A DNA stretch of 64,000 nt from Streptomyces cinnabarinus. GTDB taxonomy: Bacteria > Actinomycetota > Actinomycetes > Streptomycetales > Streptomycetaceae. The position numbers were made by a program, and so were the translations under genes. The number at the start of each line of letters is the position of its first letter. Positions within the stretch are counted from its first letter, which is position 1. The notes under the pieces were generated by a model. That model made no database searches. It saw only the letters and a list, made by a program, of their open reading frames with translations, and had not been told where the DNA came from. The stretch is taken from positions 3,286,001-3,350,000 of the forward strand of contig NZ_CP114413.1 of the NCBI RefSeq assembly GCF_027270315.1. The letters run 5' to 3'. Of this stretch, positions 51,745 through 59,852 are shown one piece after another.

Positions 51745-52761
51745 TCAGCGAGCCGTCGGCTGTCGTGCCTCCTCGGCGACCCCGAGGTTCTCGGGGAGGC
51801 CGAGCATGAGGTTGATGTTCCGGAGGGTCAGGTCGAGCACCCAGTCCGTCGCGGTCGGCATCCGCGCGGTGAGGCGGACCCGGCCGTCGGTGTCGGGGTG
51901 CACGGACAGCGTCAGGGCGGTGGCGTCCGTGGTGCCGGCGGCGGTCGCGGCGACCCGGAGGTGCTGTTCGTCGCGGTGGGCCTCGGCCAGACAGGCGCGC
52001 AGGGCGTCGAGGGAGGCGGAGGCCTCGTGGCCGATCGTGACGTGGATGTCGTCGTCGGCGAGCGGGTTCACCTCGAACTCGGGCTTGTGGGCGAGCCTGG
52101 TCCACTTGACCACTTCGGGCAGTACGTCGCCGCCGGCGGCGCCGCCCGCGATCCGGCAGGGCGACTTCGCGTCCAGCAGGCCCACCGCGATCAGGGGGCG
52201 CAGCAGCAGGGCCGTCGCCACCGCGCGGCCGTCGGGCTGGGCCACGGCGTGGCCGCGCATGATGCGGGGGCGCTGGCTGCGGGTCAGTTCGGGCAGTCCG
52301 TAGATCCAGCCGCAGGTGGTGCGGTGGGCGGAGCTGAGGTCGAGGATGCGGGAGCCGGCCCGGCCCGCCAGGTCGGCCGCTTCCGGGGCCTCGGTGGCCG
52401 GCCGGCACAGCACCGTCAGGTCCGCCGCCGCCATCGACGCCCGTCGCGCGGAGGTGTTCCCGGCCGGTTCCAGCCGGAGCACCTCCGTGCGGGGGTGGCC
52501 GACGAGCCGCCGTTCGATGCGCTCGGCGGTGGGGTCGGGTCCGTCGATGAACACGCGGAGCACCCTGCGCCGGTTCTGTCGGTCCAGGCGGTCAAGGCGG
52601 TCCGGTCGGTCCAAGCGGTCAAGGCGATCCGGTCGGTCCAAGCGGTCAAGGCGGTCCGGTCGGTCCGTCCGGTCAAAGCGGTCCGGTCGGTCCGTCCGGT
52701 CAAGGCGGTCCATTCGGTCCATGCGGTCCTGTCGGTCCATGGGCGTGGCCACTCCTGTCAT
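51745..52761 (-). CDS. ArgC-fold protein with (x-Asp-Arg)18 N-terminal repeat and lost catalytic Cys
   Basis: 338 residues. Residues 8-61 are 18 tandem xDR triplets (x = Met, Leu, Pro, Thr, Phe or Gln). The rest aligns by eye with N-acetyl-gamma-glutamyl-phosphate reductase: ILDLSSAHR, IYGLPELTR, LLRPLIAVGLLDAKSP, GHEASASLDAL. But the catalytic NPGCYPT is replaced by QPDGRAV, and the NADP loop GASGYTG by DGPDPTA, so reductase activity is unlikely. ATG 52761 overlaps the upstream stop (ATGA). Probably a repurposed or non-catalytic homologue in the cluster. Confidence 0.75.
   Translation of the reverse strand: MTGVATPMDRQDRMDRMDRLDRTDRPDRFDRTDRPDRLDRLDRPDRLDRLDRPDRLDRLDRQNRRRVLRVFIDGPDPTAERIERRLVGHPRTEVLRLEPAGNTSARRASMAAADLTVLCRPATEAPEAADLAGRAGSRILDLSSAHRTTCGWIYGLPELTRSQRPRIMRGHAVAQPDGRAVATALLLRPLIAVGLLDAKSPCRIAGGAAGGDVLPEVVKWTRLAHKPEFEVNPLADDDIHVTIGHEASASLDALRACLAEAHRDEQHLRVAATAAGTTDATALTLSVHPDTDGRVRLTARMPTATDWVLDLTLRNINLMLGLPENLGVAEEARQPTAR
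52579..52740 (-). repeat. 9-bp-phased DNA repeat encoding 18 x-Asp-Arg triplets
   Basis: On the plus strand this reads as repeated CGGTC blocks, with a higher-order 27-bp unit (CCAAGCGGTCAAGGCGGTCCGGT-like) encoding LDRLDRPDR. Codon use is nearly fixed for Asp-Arg, suggesting recent slippage expansion. Confidence 0.9.
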
Positions 52762-53990
52762 TCCTCCTCGGCCGGGCGCGTTCCGGCCAGGTCCCAGACG
52801 TCCTGCCGTACCGATCTGCCGACGACCCGGGAGTCGGCCGCGGCCCGTGCGAGGAAGGCGTGGTTGGCGGCGCGGATCGTGTCCCCGTGTCCGGCCAGGA
52901 CGCTGTCGGCGGTCAGGTCCAGCAGCCACAGGCCGCGCAGTTCGGCGCCGCGCAGCGCCTTCGCCTCGGGGGCCTCGATACCGGCGTGGTACCAGCTCAG
53001 GCCGCGTTCGGCGGCGATCTCCAGGGGGCGGTAGTAGACCAGGTTGAAGTACTCGTTGGCGCCCTTGAGGCGCTCGTAGTCGAAGCCGACCGCGCGCAGG
53101 TACATCGCGCCCCGCCACTCGTAGAACAGGCAGAAGCCGACGGCCCGGCCGGACTCGTCGCGGCAGAGCAGGACCTCGCCGCGGGAGTCGGTGGCGGCGG
53201 CCTGGTGGGCGAAGGTGCTCGCGCAGTCGTCGGGGTCGACGTCGTTGCCGTGGCGGCGCTCGGTCTGGGCCAGGAGGTGTCCGACGTCCTTGACGCAGTC
53301 GGCGAGCCGGTGGTGCTCGACGGTGTAGCCCGCGGCCGCGAACTTGCGGCGCTCGGACTTCACCGACCAGGGCGCGCAGGAGCGGCCCCACTTGCGCCTG
53401 CGCTCGTCGAGTACGGCGAGATAGCCGTCCCAGCCGCCCTCCGGCACCGGGATCCAGGCGTCGAGCTGGAGCAGCAGCGGCTCGGTGGTCACCGCGGCCG
53501 CGCGGAAGGCCCGTACGTCCGCCGTGGACAGGAACATGCCGACGCTGGGCGCGGCCCCGGCGTCGGTACGGCCGACCCGGGCGCGGAAGTCGTCCGTCGC
53601 CGCGAGGTCGCGTACCGCGCGCGTCACGGCGTCAGCGGCGGTCGCGGGGGTGGTGTCCGGCGTGTGCAGGAGGTGGGTCTGGTAGCCGCTCTGCTGGCCG
53701 ACCAGGAGTCCGGTCGGGCCGGGGGTGGGCAGGCCGGCCGCGGTCAGCGGGGTCGACCAGCGGTAGAAGGGGTTCGACGCCTCCGACCGCAGCTCGGTCA
53801 CGGCGATCCCGGCCGCCGGGGCGCCGTCCCGGCCGGTGTGCACGGCTCCGGCCCGGTCCCCGTACAGGGAGCGGCAGAACGACAGCCAGGGCGCCGAGGT
53901 GTAGAGCGGGGCCCCGGCCAGCTCCTGCCAGGCCGCCGGGTCCAGGGTGCCGGTGGCGCTCGTGAAGGCGGTGGTGTTCGTGGAGAGCAT
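52758..53990 (-). CDS. FemAB-like / DUF482-type GNAT acyltransferase
   Basis: 410 residues. The C-terminal half carries the FemAB-like GNAT core: VLLCRDESGRAVGFCLFYEWRGAMYLRAVGFDYERLKGANEYFNLVYYRPLEIA, then WYHAGIEAPEAKALRGAEL. The N-terminal half (SAPWLSFCRSLYG...) fits the first GNAT-like lobe. Relatives join amino acids to amines, some using aminoacyl-tRNA, and occur in peptide-antibiotic pathways. AAGGAA precedes the ATG. Suggests the product contains an amide made without an NRPS. Confidence 0.75.
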   Translation of the reverse strand: MLSTNTTAFTSATGTLDPAAWQELAGAPLYTSAPWLSFCRSLYGDRAGAVHTGRDGAPAAGIAVTELRSEASNPFYRWSTPLTAAGLPTPGPTGLLVGQQSGYQTHLLHTPDTTPATAADAVTRAVRDLAATDDFRARVGRTDAGAAPSVGMFLSTADVRAFRAAAVTTEPLLLQLDAWIPVPEGGWDGYLAVLDERRRKWGRSCAPWSVKSERRKFAAAGYTVEHHRLADCVKDVGHLLAQTERRHGNDVDPDDCASTFAHQAAATDSRGEVLLCRDESGRAVGFCLFYEWRGAMYLRAVGFDYERLKGANEYFNLVYYRPLEIAAERGLSWYHAGIEAPEAKALRGAELRGLWLLDLTADSVLAGHGDTIRAANHAFLARAAADSRVVGRSVRQDVWDLAGTRPAEEE

Positions 53991-54046
53991 CGGACTTCCT
54001 TCAGTGCAGGTCGCAAAGCCGGTACGGGTCGCAGGGCCGGTACAGG

Positions 54047-55306
54047 TCACAGAGCTGAGGTCGCCGTGCCCAGCCGCCGCACCCGGCGCAGCGGTGAGCG
54101 CAGCAGGCTGGTCGCGGCCAGCGTCAGCGACAGCGCGATGACGGTGACGGCCGTGGCGCCGCCCACGGTCTCGACCAGCACGCCGCCCAGCAGCGCGCCG
54201 AGCGGCATCGGGGCCCGGGAGACCAGGCGGTAGCCGGCGGTGACGATGCCCAGGTGCTCGGGCGGCGGCAGCGCCCCGCGCAGGCTCAGCGCGAAGACGT
54301 TGTACGAGGCGAGCGCCGCGCCGTTGACGACGAACGCCGCCGCCAGGACCGGCGCCGCCGAGCCCGGGGTCGCCACCAGCGCGCCGACGAACAGCGACAG
54401 TCCGCCGAGGACCAGGGAGGCCGAGAGCGCGGCGCCCACGTGCAGCCGGGCGCCGATCCGGCCGATGACCAGGGAACCGGCCACCGCGCCCAGGCTGCCC
54501 AGGCCCATGACCAGGCCGAGGGCGCCGCCGGACAGGTGCAGAGAGCGCACGCCGTAGATCATGAAGGCGGTGAGGAAGGCCTGTTCGTGCAGGTTGTACA
54601 GGGCCGACTGGACGCACAGGTCGCGGATGGCGCGGGTCCGCCAGATGAAGGCGAGGCCCGCCCGGACCGAGACGTCCTTGGTGTCCGGGTGGTCGGCGAG
54701 CGCGGGCAGCCGGAGCGGCAGGAAGCACAGGGCGGACGCGAGGAACAGCACCGCGGTCACCGACATCAGGGTGGACAGGCCGAGGCTGTGCACGGCGTAC
54801 CCGGCGAGGGCGGGGCCGGCCATCTGGGCCGCCGAATAGCTCGCCTCGTACAGGCCGTTGCCCGGGGTGAGCTGCTCGGTGGTGAGCACCCGGGGGAAGG
54901 CGGCGTGGAAGCCGACGTCATGGAAGACGGCCACGCAGCCGATCACCACCGCCGCGGCCACCAGCAGCCAGAAGCTCAGGCCCGTGAAGGCGCACACGAC
55001 GCCCATCAGGCCGAGCGCGACCCCGCGCAGGACGTTGCACAGCACCAACAGGGCGCGGGTGGACACCTTGTTGGCGTACGAGCCGGCGACCAGCGAGAGG
55101 AAGATCACCGGCAGGAACTGGGAGGCGGAGACCACGCCCACCCCGAAGCCGCTGGTGTGCACGACGGTCACGGCCAGCAGCGGCAACAGGAACTGCGTGA
55201 CCTGGTGGGCCAGTTGGGAGACGGAGTCGCCCGCCCACAGACTGCGGAACGCCGGGACCCGCAGCGGGGAGACGACCGGGGGCCGGTCGTCGGTGGCCGT
55301 CGTCAT
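54047..55306 (-). CDS. MFS exporter
   Basis: 419 residues with about 12 membrane segments, starting SPLRVPAFRSLWAGDSVSQLAHQVTQFLLPLLAV, typical of the MFS_3/enterobactin-exporter-like group. Likely exports the cluster's product and gives self-protection. ATG 55306 preferred; GTG 55312 is in frame. It lies 12 bp after the ATP-grasp gene. Confidence 0.88.
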   Translation of the reverse strand: MTTATDDRPPVVSPLRVPAFRSLWAGDSVSQLAHQVTQFLLPLLAVTVVHTSGFGVGVVSASQFLPVIFLSLVAGSYANKVSTRALLVLCNVLRGVALGLMGVVCAFTGLSFWLLVAAAVVIGCVAVFHDVGFHAAFPRVLTTEQLTPGNGLYEASYSAAQMAGPALAGYAVHSLGLSTLMSVTAVLFLASALCFLPLRLPALADHPDTKDVSVRAGLAFIWRTRAIRDLCVQSALYNLHEQAFLTAFMIYGVRSLHLSGGALGLVMGLGSLGAVAGSLVIGRIGARLHVGAALSASLVLGGLSLFVGALVATPGSAAPVLAAAFVVNGAALASYNVFALSLRGALPPPEHLGIVTAGYRLVSRAPMPLGALLGGVLVETVGGATAVTVIALSLTLAATSLLRSPLRRVRRLGTATSAL

Positions 55307-55318
55307 GGGCACCGGTGA

Positions 55319-56632
55319 TCAGCCCCGCACGTCCACGGTGACGGCGGCGCGCACCCGTGCTTCGAGGGCGTCGAGCTCCCGCGGTGTCGCGGCGTCGACG
55401 ACGAAGGTGACGGAGCGGTCGTCGGAGCTGTTCAGCGGGGCGAGCCGGGCGCCCCGGTGCTGGAGGACGAGGACGGCGCGCAGGGTGGGCGGGTCGTCCG
55501 GGGAGCCGGCCTCGATGTCGGGCCAGACCCCGGTGTCGGCGATCCAGGCGGGGTCCACGCCGGGCCAGTCGACGGTGACGTCGGTGAGGACGCCCTCGGT
55601 GTGCGGCAGGTAGACCTGGCGGGTGTGGCGGCGCGGCGGCGGGTAGGCGGCGGGCTCGCCGAGCGCGATCCGGGTGATCACCGGCTCCATCGCCTCCCCG
55701 GTGGCGAGCTGGTAGAGGGCGAGCACGCCGTCGCCGGGGGCGCGGGCGGCGACCTCCATGAGGTAGACGCGGCCGTCCTCGGTGACGCGCCATTCGGAGT
55801 GGGTGATGCCGTCGCCGAAGCTCAGCCGGGTGAGCATCTCGGCGTTGGCGGCGAGGAGTTTGTCGTCCACTTCCTCGCGCTCGTTCGGCACGCAGTGGGC
55901 CAGCTCGACGAAGCGGCTGGTGGAGGACTCGGTGGTCTCCTTGCGGGTGACCGAGGCGAAGACGGTACGGCCGCCCTGGACCAGGCTCTCCACGGAGTAC
56001 TCCTGGCCGCTGATCCGCTCCTCGACGAGCACCGTCTCGTGCTCGGGGTAGGAGGCGAGGCAGTCGCGCAGTTCGTCCCAGGTGTTCACCGCCACGACGC
56101 CATCGCTGGAGTGGCGTCCGGCGGGCTTCACCACGGCGGGGAAGCGGACCTGGCCGGCGGTGAGCGTGCCGTGCTCCCCGGCGGGCAGGGTCATCGAGGC
56201 GGGCGCCCATTCGTGCAGGTACCAGCGCTGGAGGTACTTGCTGCGGCAGATCCGGCCCGCGTTGGCACCCGGACCGGGCAGGCCGAGGGCATCGGCGAGC
56301 AGGGCCGCGGGTTCGACGAGCACCTCGCTGACGGAGGTGACGCCGACGATGTCGTACTCCCCGCGCCAGCGGCTCGCCGCCGCGACGGACCCGGCGACGT
56401 AGGCGCCCTCGCTGTCGACGCTGCCGTCCACGAACGCCACGTCGGCGACGCCGTACGCGGGGTGCTCCGGGTCGGCCCGCGCGGCGGCGACCTCGGCGCG
56501 CCACATGCCGGGGGTGATCAGCAGGATCCGCAGGCCGCGCGCGGACAGCTCCGCCAGATAGCGGGAGTTGCGGCAGATGGCCCCGAAGCCTCCCATCAGG
56601 ATGAAGGCGCTCGGGCGGCTCGAAGGTGCCAT
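55319..56632 (-). CDS. ATP-grasp ligase
   Basis: 437 residues. Pre-ATP-grasp domain (SAFILMGGFGAICRNSRYLAELSARGLRILLI), then FPAVVKPAGRHSSDGVVAV (ATP loop), VLVEERISGQEYSVESLV and metal-binding YLMEVAARAPGDGVLALYQLATG. It resembles carboxylate-amine ligases of the BacD/L-amino-acid-ligase type, which form dipeptides through acyl phosphates. Likely builds an amide bond in the cluster product; substrates unknown. Confidence 0.87.
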   Translation of the reverse strand: MAPSSRPSAFILMGGFGAICRNSRYLAELSARGLRILLITPGMWRAEVAAARADPEHPAYGVADVAFVDGSVDSEGAYVAGSVAAASRWRGEYDIVGVTSVSEVLVEPAALLADALGLPGPGANAGRICRSKYLQRWYLHEWAPASMTLPAGEHGTLTAGQVRFPAVVKPAGRHSSDGVVAVNTWDELRDCLASYPEHETVLVEERISGQEYSVESLVQGGRTVFASVTRKETTESSTSRFVELAHCVPNEREEVDDKLLAANAEMLTRLSFGDGITHSEWRVTEDGRVYLMEVAARAPGDGVLALYQLATGEAMEPVITRIALGEPAAYPPPRRHTRQVYLPHTEGVLTDVTVDWPGVDPAWIADTGVWPDIEAGSPDDPPTLRAVLVLQHRGARLAPLNSSDDRSVTFVVDAATPRELDALEARVRAAVTVDVRG

Positions 56633-56711
56633 GGGACGACTCCGGAGATCTCTCGTTCGATACGCGGCGGCCTGGGGCGGTACGCGGCCTCGCGCGGTAC
56701 GCCGTGACGCG

Positions 56712-57782
56712 TTACGCCGCCTTCGCGGAGGTGTCCGCCAGCAGGTTCAGGCGGTCCGCGGCGGCGCGGACGCCTTCCTCGTCGACCAGCATGCTGAGCA
56801 CGGCGCGGACGGTGCCGGGCTTCCAGTCGCCGAGCAGCACGCCCACCTCGGCGGCGCGGTCGCAGAACTCCTCGGGGCCGAGTCCGGTGGCCGTGACGTC
56901 GACGACCACGATGTTGGTCATCGGGTCGTGGATCTCCGGCTTGAACAGCGGGTTCTCGGCGAGCAGCTTGGCCAGCAGGGCCGCGTTCTCGTGGTCCTCG
57001 GCGATCCGGTCCATGTGGTGGGTCAGCGCGTAGTCGGCGGCGGCCGCCAGATAGCCGTTCTGGTGCAGATCGCCGCCGTACCACTTGCGGAACCGCTTGG
57101 CCTTCTTGATGACGTCCGCCGGTCCGGCGAGGACGCTGCCGAAGGGTGCGCCGAGGGCCTTGGAGAAGCAGACGGAGACGGTGTCCACGGTCGAGGCGTA
57201 CTCGGCCATGGAGACGCCGGTCGCGACGGCCGCGTTGGGCAGCCGGGCCCCGTCGAGATGGGTGACCATGCCCATCGCGGTGGACCTCTCGCGCAGCCGG
57301 CGCATCTCGTCCAGCGGAAGGACACAGCCGCCGTGCCAGTTGACGGTGTTCTCCAGGCAGAGCAGCGTCGGCATGGCGTAGGACGGTCCGCGTGCCCGGT
57401 CCCCGAACACGTTGTCCAGGTGCTGGGCGGTGACCAGGCCGTTCTCGGCGTTGAGGATGTTGAACACCACATGGCCGAGGTCGGCGCTCTGCGCTCCCTC
57501 GTAGACCACGATGTGGGTGGACGCGTCCACCACGACCTCGTCGCCGGGGACGGTGTGGGCGCGCAGGGCCAGCTGATTGCTGAGCGTGCCGCTGGAGGTG
57601 AAGAGCGCCGCCTCCTTGCCGAACAGGTCGGCGCAGCGCTCCTCCAGCGCACGCGTGGTCGGATCCGTCCCCCAGCAGTCGTCACCGACTTCTGCCGACA
57701 TCATGTGACGGACCATCGCCTCGGTGGGCTTGGTCATGGTGTCACTTCGGAAGTCCACTGGAGCACTGGACGATCGCCGCAT
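56712..57782 (-). CDS. L-threonine-aldolase-like PLP enzyme (beta-eliminating lyase family)
   Basis: 356 residues, fold type I. N-terminal signature VDFRSDTMTKPTEAMVRHMMSAEVGDDCWGTDPT, the PLP lysine in SVCFSKALGAPFGS (about residue 203), aspartate in VTHLDGARLPNA. Family members reversibly cleave beta-hydroxy amino acids to glycine and an aldehyde, or run the reverse, making beta-hydroxy amino acids for natural products. GGAGAG precedes the ATG. Second gene of the leftward operon. Confidence 0.88.
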   Translation of the reverse strand: MRRSSSAPVDFRSDTMTKPTEAMVRHMMSAEVGDDCWGTDPTTRALEERCADLFGKEAALFTSSGTLSNQLALRAHTVPGDEVVVDASTHIVVYEGAQSADLGHVVFNILNAENGLVTAQHLDNVFGDRARGPSYAMPTLLCLENTVNWHGGCVLPLDEMRRLRERSTAMGMVTHLDGARLPNAAVATGVSMAEYASTVDTVSVCFSKALGAPFGSVLAGPADVIKKAKRFRKWYGGDLHQNGYLAAAADYALTHHMDRIAEDHENAALLAKLLAENPLFKPEIHDPMTNIVVVDVTATGLGPEEFCDRAAEVGVLLGDWKPGTVRAVLSMLVDEEGVRAAADRLNLLADTSAKAA

Positions 57783-57838
57783 GGAAATTCTCTCCGACTG
57801 GGCTAGCTGGGTTTCGGATCCGACCTGAAAGGCGTCGG

Positions 57839-58540
57839 TCAGACGCCGACGGGCTCCGCTTCCTTGACGGTGGTGGCGTGGAGTTCGGCGAAGTAGTCAC
57901 CGATCAGGTCCACGAACGTCTCCAGATCCGCGTACGCCTGCTCCGCCGACCCGAACGACTCCACCGCACGCGAGACCGTACGGAACATCAACTCGTCATG
58001 GTCATGCGACTCGTCGAAGTCCAGATGCGACTGCGTACCCCGCACGAACTCCGCACCGAACTCCTTCCCGGCCGCATCCGTGATCACCTGGTTGTACCGG
58101 TCCGAATACCACTCCACGAACCAGTCCCACACCGTCGTCGGCGCCGGACCACGAGAATCCGCCGCCAGCCGCAGATAACCCATCAGCTTCGCCGTCGACG
58201 AAAAGACGGGAATCGCGTTCACGTCCTCCAGCGACACACCGAACTTCGCCAGATCACGAAGGAACATCCCCTCGTGCCCGAACTCCTCCGCCAGATACTG
58301 CGCCAGATGCGCGGCCAGCGCGTCGTCCTTCGAACCCACCTTGAACAACGCGTACGTGTCGACCTCGTTGTTCAGACGGATCCGCAGCACCGTCTCCACC
58401 ACATGCCGGACGAAGTAGTCCCGCTCGATCCACTCACCCGCGTGCAGCTCCCGCATCCGCGGCACCCGAGCGAACTGACGCTCCATCAACTCCACCGCCA
58501 GCGACTCCAGCCGCTCACGGTCCAACGCCACACCAGACAC
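57839..58540 (-). CDS. Haem-oxygenase-like (HDO) putative diiron oxidase
   Basis: 233 residues, all-alpha TenA/haem-oxygenase fold. Candidate metal ligands: Glu59 in LNNEVD, Glu86 and His89 in EEFGHE, and His172/Asp176/His179 in SHLDFDESHDHDE, matching the ExxH and HxxxDxxH pattern of HDO enzymes. Known HDOs perform N-oxygenation, nitro formation or C-C cleavage of amino acids and fatty acids in natural-product pathways. GTG 58540 has GGAGG five bases upstream. First gene of the leftward operon, hence probably early in the pathway. Confidence 0.75.
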   Translation of the reverse strand: MSGVALDRERLESLAVELMERQFARVPRMRELHAGEWIERDYFVRHVVETVLRIRLNNEVDTYALFKVGSKDDALAAHLAQYLAEEFGHEGMFLRDLAKFGVSLEDVNAIPVFSSTAKLMGYLRLAADSRGPAPTTVWDWFVEWYSDRYNQVITDAAGKEFGAEFVRGTQSHLDFDESHDHDELMFRTVSRAVESFGSAEQAYADLETFVDLIGDYFAELHATTVKEAEPVGV

Positions 58541-58655
58541 ACAAACCTCCAGCATCACCGGCAACCAACACCCCCCACCCTGACCGACCCCACCACCCCA
58601 CCCACAGAGCCAAACCCACACCCATGGCCCCGAATTGGCTTCGGGCATCCTCCTG

Positions 58656-58685
58656 TTGACATGCCGCACCCGCCGAGCGTTACAT
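58656..58685 (+). promoter_or_regulatory. Candidate promoter of the rightward cluster operon
   Basis: TTGACA (58656-58661), 18-bp spacer, TTACAT (58680-58685), about 83 bp before the nucleotidyltransferase start, within the 228-bp divergent gap. The -35 is perfect, the -10 moderate. I see no matching leftward promoter with certainty. Confidence 0.5.
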
Positions 58686-58768
58686 GTGCCCCGGGTTGAT
58701 CTCCGTTCACCTCGGTTTCTCCTGAAATCCAGGCGCGCCCGGTCCCGCATTCCCAGTGGAGCGTTCTC

Positions 58769-59551
58769 ATGTCGCCCGAATTCACTTCCGTCATTCCCGA
58801 GTTGCGGTCCAGAGGACTGCTTCCGGACGTTTACGACACGGTATTCATGAGCGGTTCTCTGGTGCGTGGCTGGGGGAATGCGACCAGCGATCTCGATGTC
58901 CATGTGGTGGCCCCGGAGGCTTGGCAGAGCTCCATCGACGAGGCCGAGCACGTGGCGTTGGAGCCGAATACGCTGCCCTTCGAGGAGACGTTTGTCGAAG
59001 GCCGTCGCTGGGACGTCGAATACTGGACGACCGGCCAGGTCGAACAGGTTCTCGCGAAGGTATCCGAGGCGGAGTTCGCCGACGACAAGGGCGCCTGGCG
59101 CACCCTCAGCCACCATGAGATCGCCCTGCTGGAGCGGCTCTCCTTCGCGGCGCCGGCGGACGACGGGGCGTGGCTGGGGGCGACCCGGGAGCGGCTCGCG
59201 GCCTCGGCGCACCGCTCGGTGCTGGTGTCCCTGTGTCTGCGGCACGCGGACGGTTCCGTCGAGGACGCGGCCGGGCAGCTCCAGGCGGGCGACGCCGACA
59301 GCGCGGTGCTCTCCGCGCGCCGTGCCTTCCACTTCGCGGTGGACGGACTCCAGGCGAGCCTCGGCCAGTTCGGCAGCCTGTGGCCCAAGTGGCGGTCCCG
59401 GCGGATGCGGCTGGTCGACACCCCGGTGCTGCCCTACGAGCGGTACTGGGAGCTGGAGACCATGCGCACCTTCGATCCGGAGGCGCCCGAGGTGTGGGTG
59501 CGCGAGGTCATCGCCGTCTGCCAGCGGATCTCGATGGAGGTGTCCGTCTGA
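58769..59551 (+). CDS. Nucleotidyltransferase-fold protein
   Basis: 260 residues. Pol-beta-type nucleotidyltransferase core near the N-terminus: MSGSLVRGWGNATSDLDVHVV (GS...DxD metal-binding pattern) with the third acidic residue in WDVEYWTT, then a helical domain. Such proteins adenylylate small molecules or proteins; role here unknown. GTGGAG precedes the ATG. Its TGA shares a base with the next ATG, coupling it to the PqqD-like protein. Confidence 0.75.
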   Translation: MSPEFTSVIPELRSRGLLPDVYDTVFMSGSLVRGWGNATSDLDVHVVAPEAWQSSIDEAEHVALEPNTLPFEETFVEGRRWDVEYWTTGQVEQVLAKVSEAEFADDKGAWRTLSHHEIALLERLSFAAPADDGAWLGATRERLAASAHRSVLVSLCLRHADGSVEDAAGQLQAGDADSAVLSARRAFHFAVDGLQASLGQFGSLWPKWRSRRMRLVDTPVLPYERYWELETMRTFDPEAPEVWVREVIAVCQRISMEVSV

Positions 59552-59832
59552 TGGCGCCCCTCACCGTGACCCCCGCGTCCGTGGCCTCGCTGCCGCTGAA
59601 CGTCCGGATGCGCAACCACCGCGGCACCATGTTCGCCGCCGGTTACGAGCACACCGTCGAGCTGAGCGAGTCCGCCGTCTTCGTCTGGCGGCACATCGAC
59701 GGGGCCCGCACGGTCGCCGAACTGGGCGCGCTGCTGGCCGCCGAGTACGCCATCGACGAGGAGTCCGCCACCGAGGACGTGTGCGAACTGTTCACCCAGC
59801 TCACCGCGCACGGGGTGCTGGACATCGCCTGA
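59551..59832 (+). CDS. PqqD-like peptide-binding protein (RRE fold)
   Basis: 93 residues. Fits the PqqD pattern: VELSESAVFVWRHIDGARTVAELGALLAAEYAIDEESATEDVCELFTQLTAHGVLDI. PqqD-like domains bind leader peptides or carrier peptides and present them to modifying enzymes. No precursor peptide gene or radical-SAM partner is visible in the window, so its client is open; it may lie beyond 64 kb. Confidence 0.8.
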   Translation: MAPLTVTPASVASLPLNVRMRNHRGTMFAAGYEHTVELSESAVFVWRHIDGARTVAELGALLAAEYAIDEESATEDVCELFTQLTAHGVLDIA

Positions 59833-59852
59833 CCGGCGACAGGAGGTTGCAG

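Noticed and set aside
52579..52740. Possible CRISPR or VNTR-only noncoding array
   Set aside because: The phase is a multiple of 3 and lies in frame within a gene with ArgC-fold continuation, so it is treated as coding repeat.
58541..58768. Precursor-peptide gene near the PqqD-like protein
   Set aside because: No short frame with a ribosome site and peptide-like composition found in the divergent gap.
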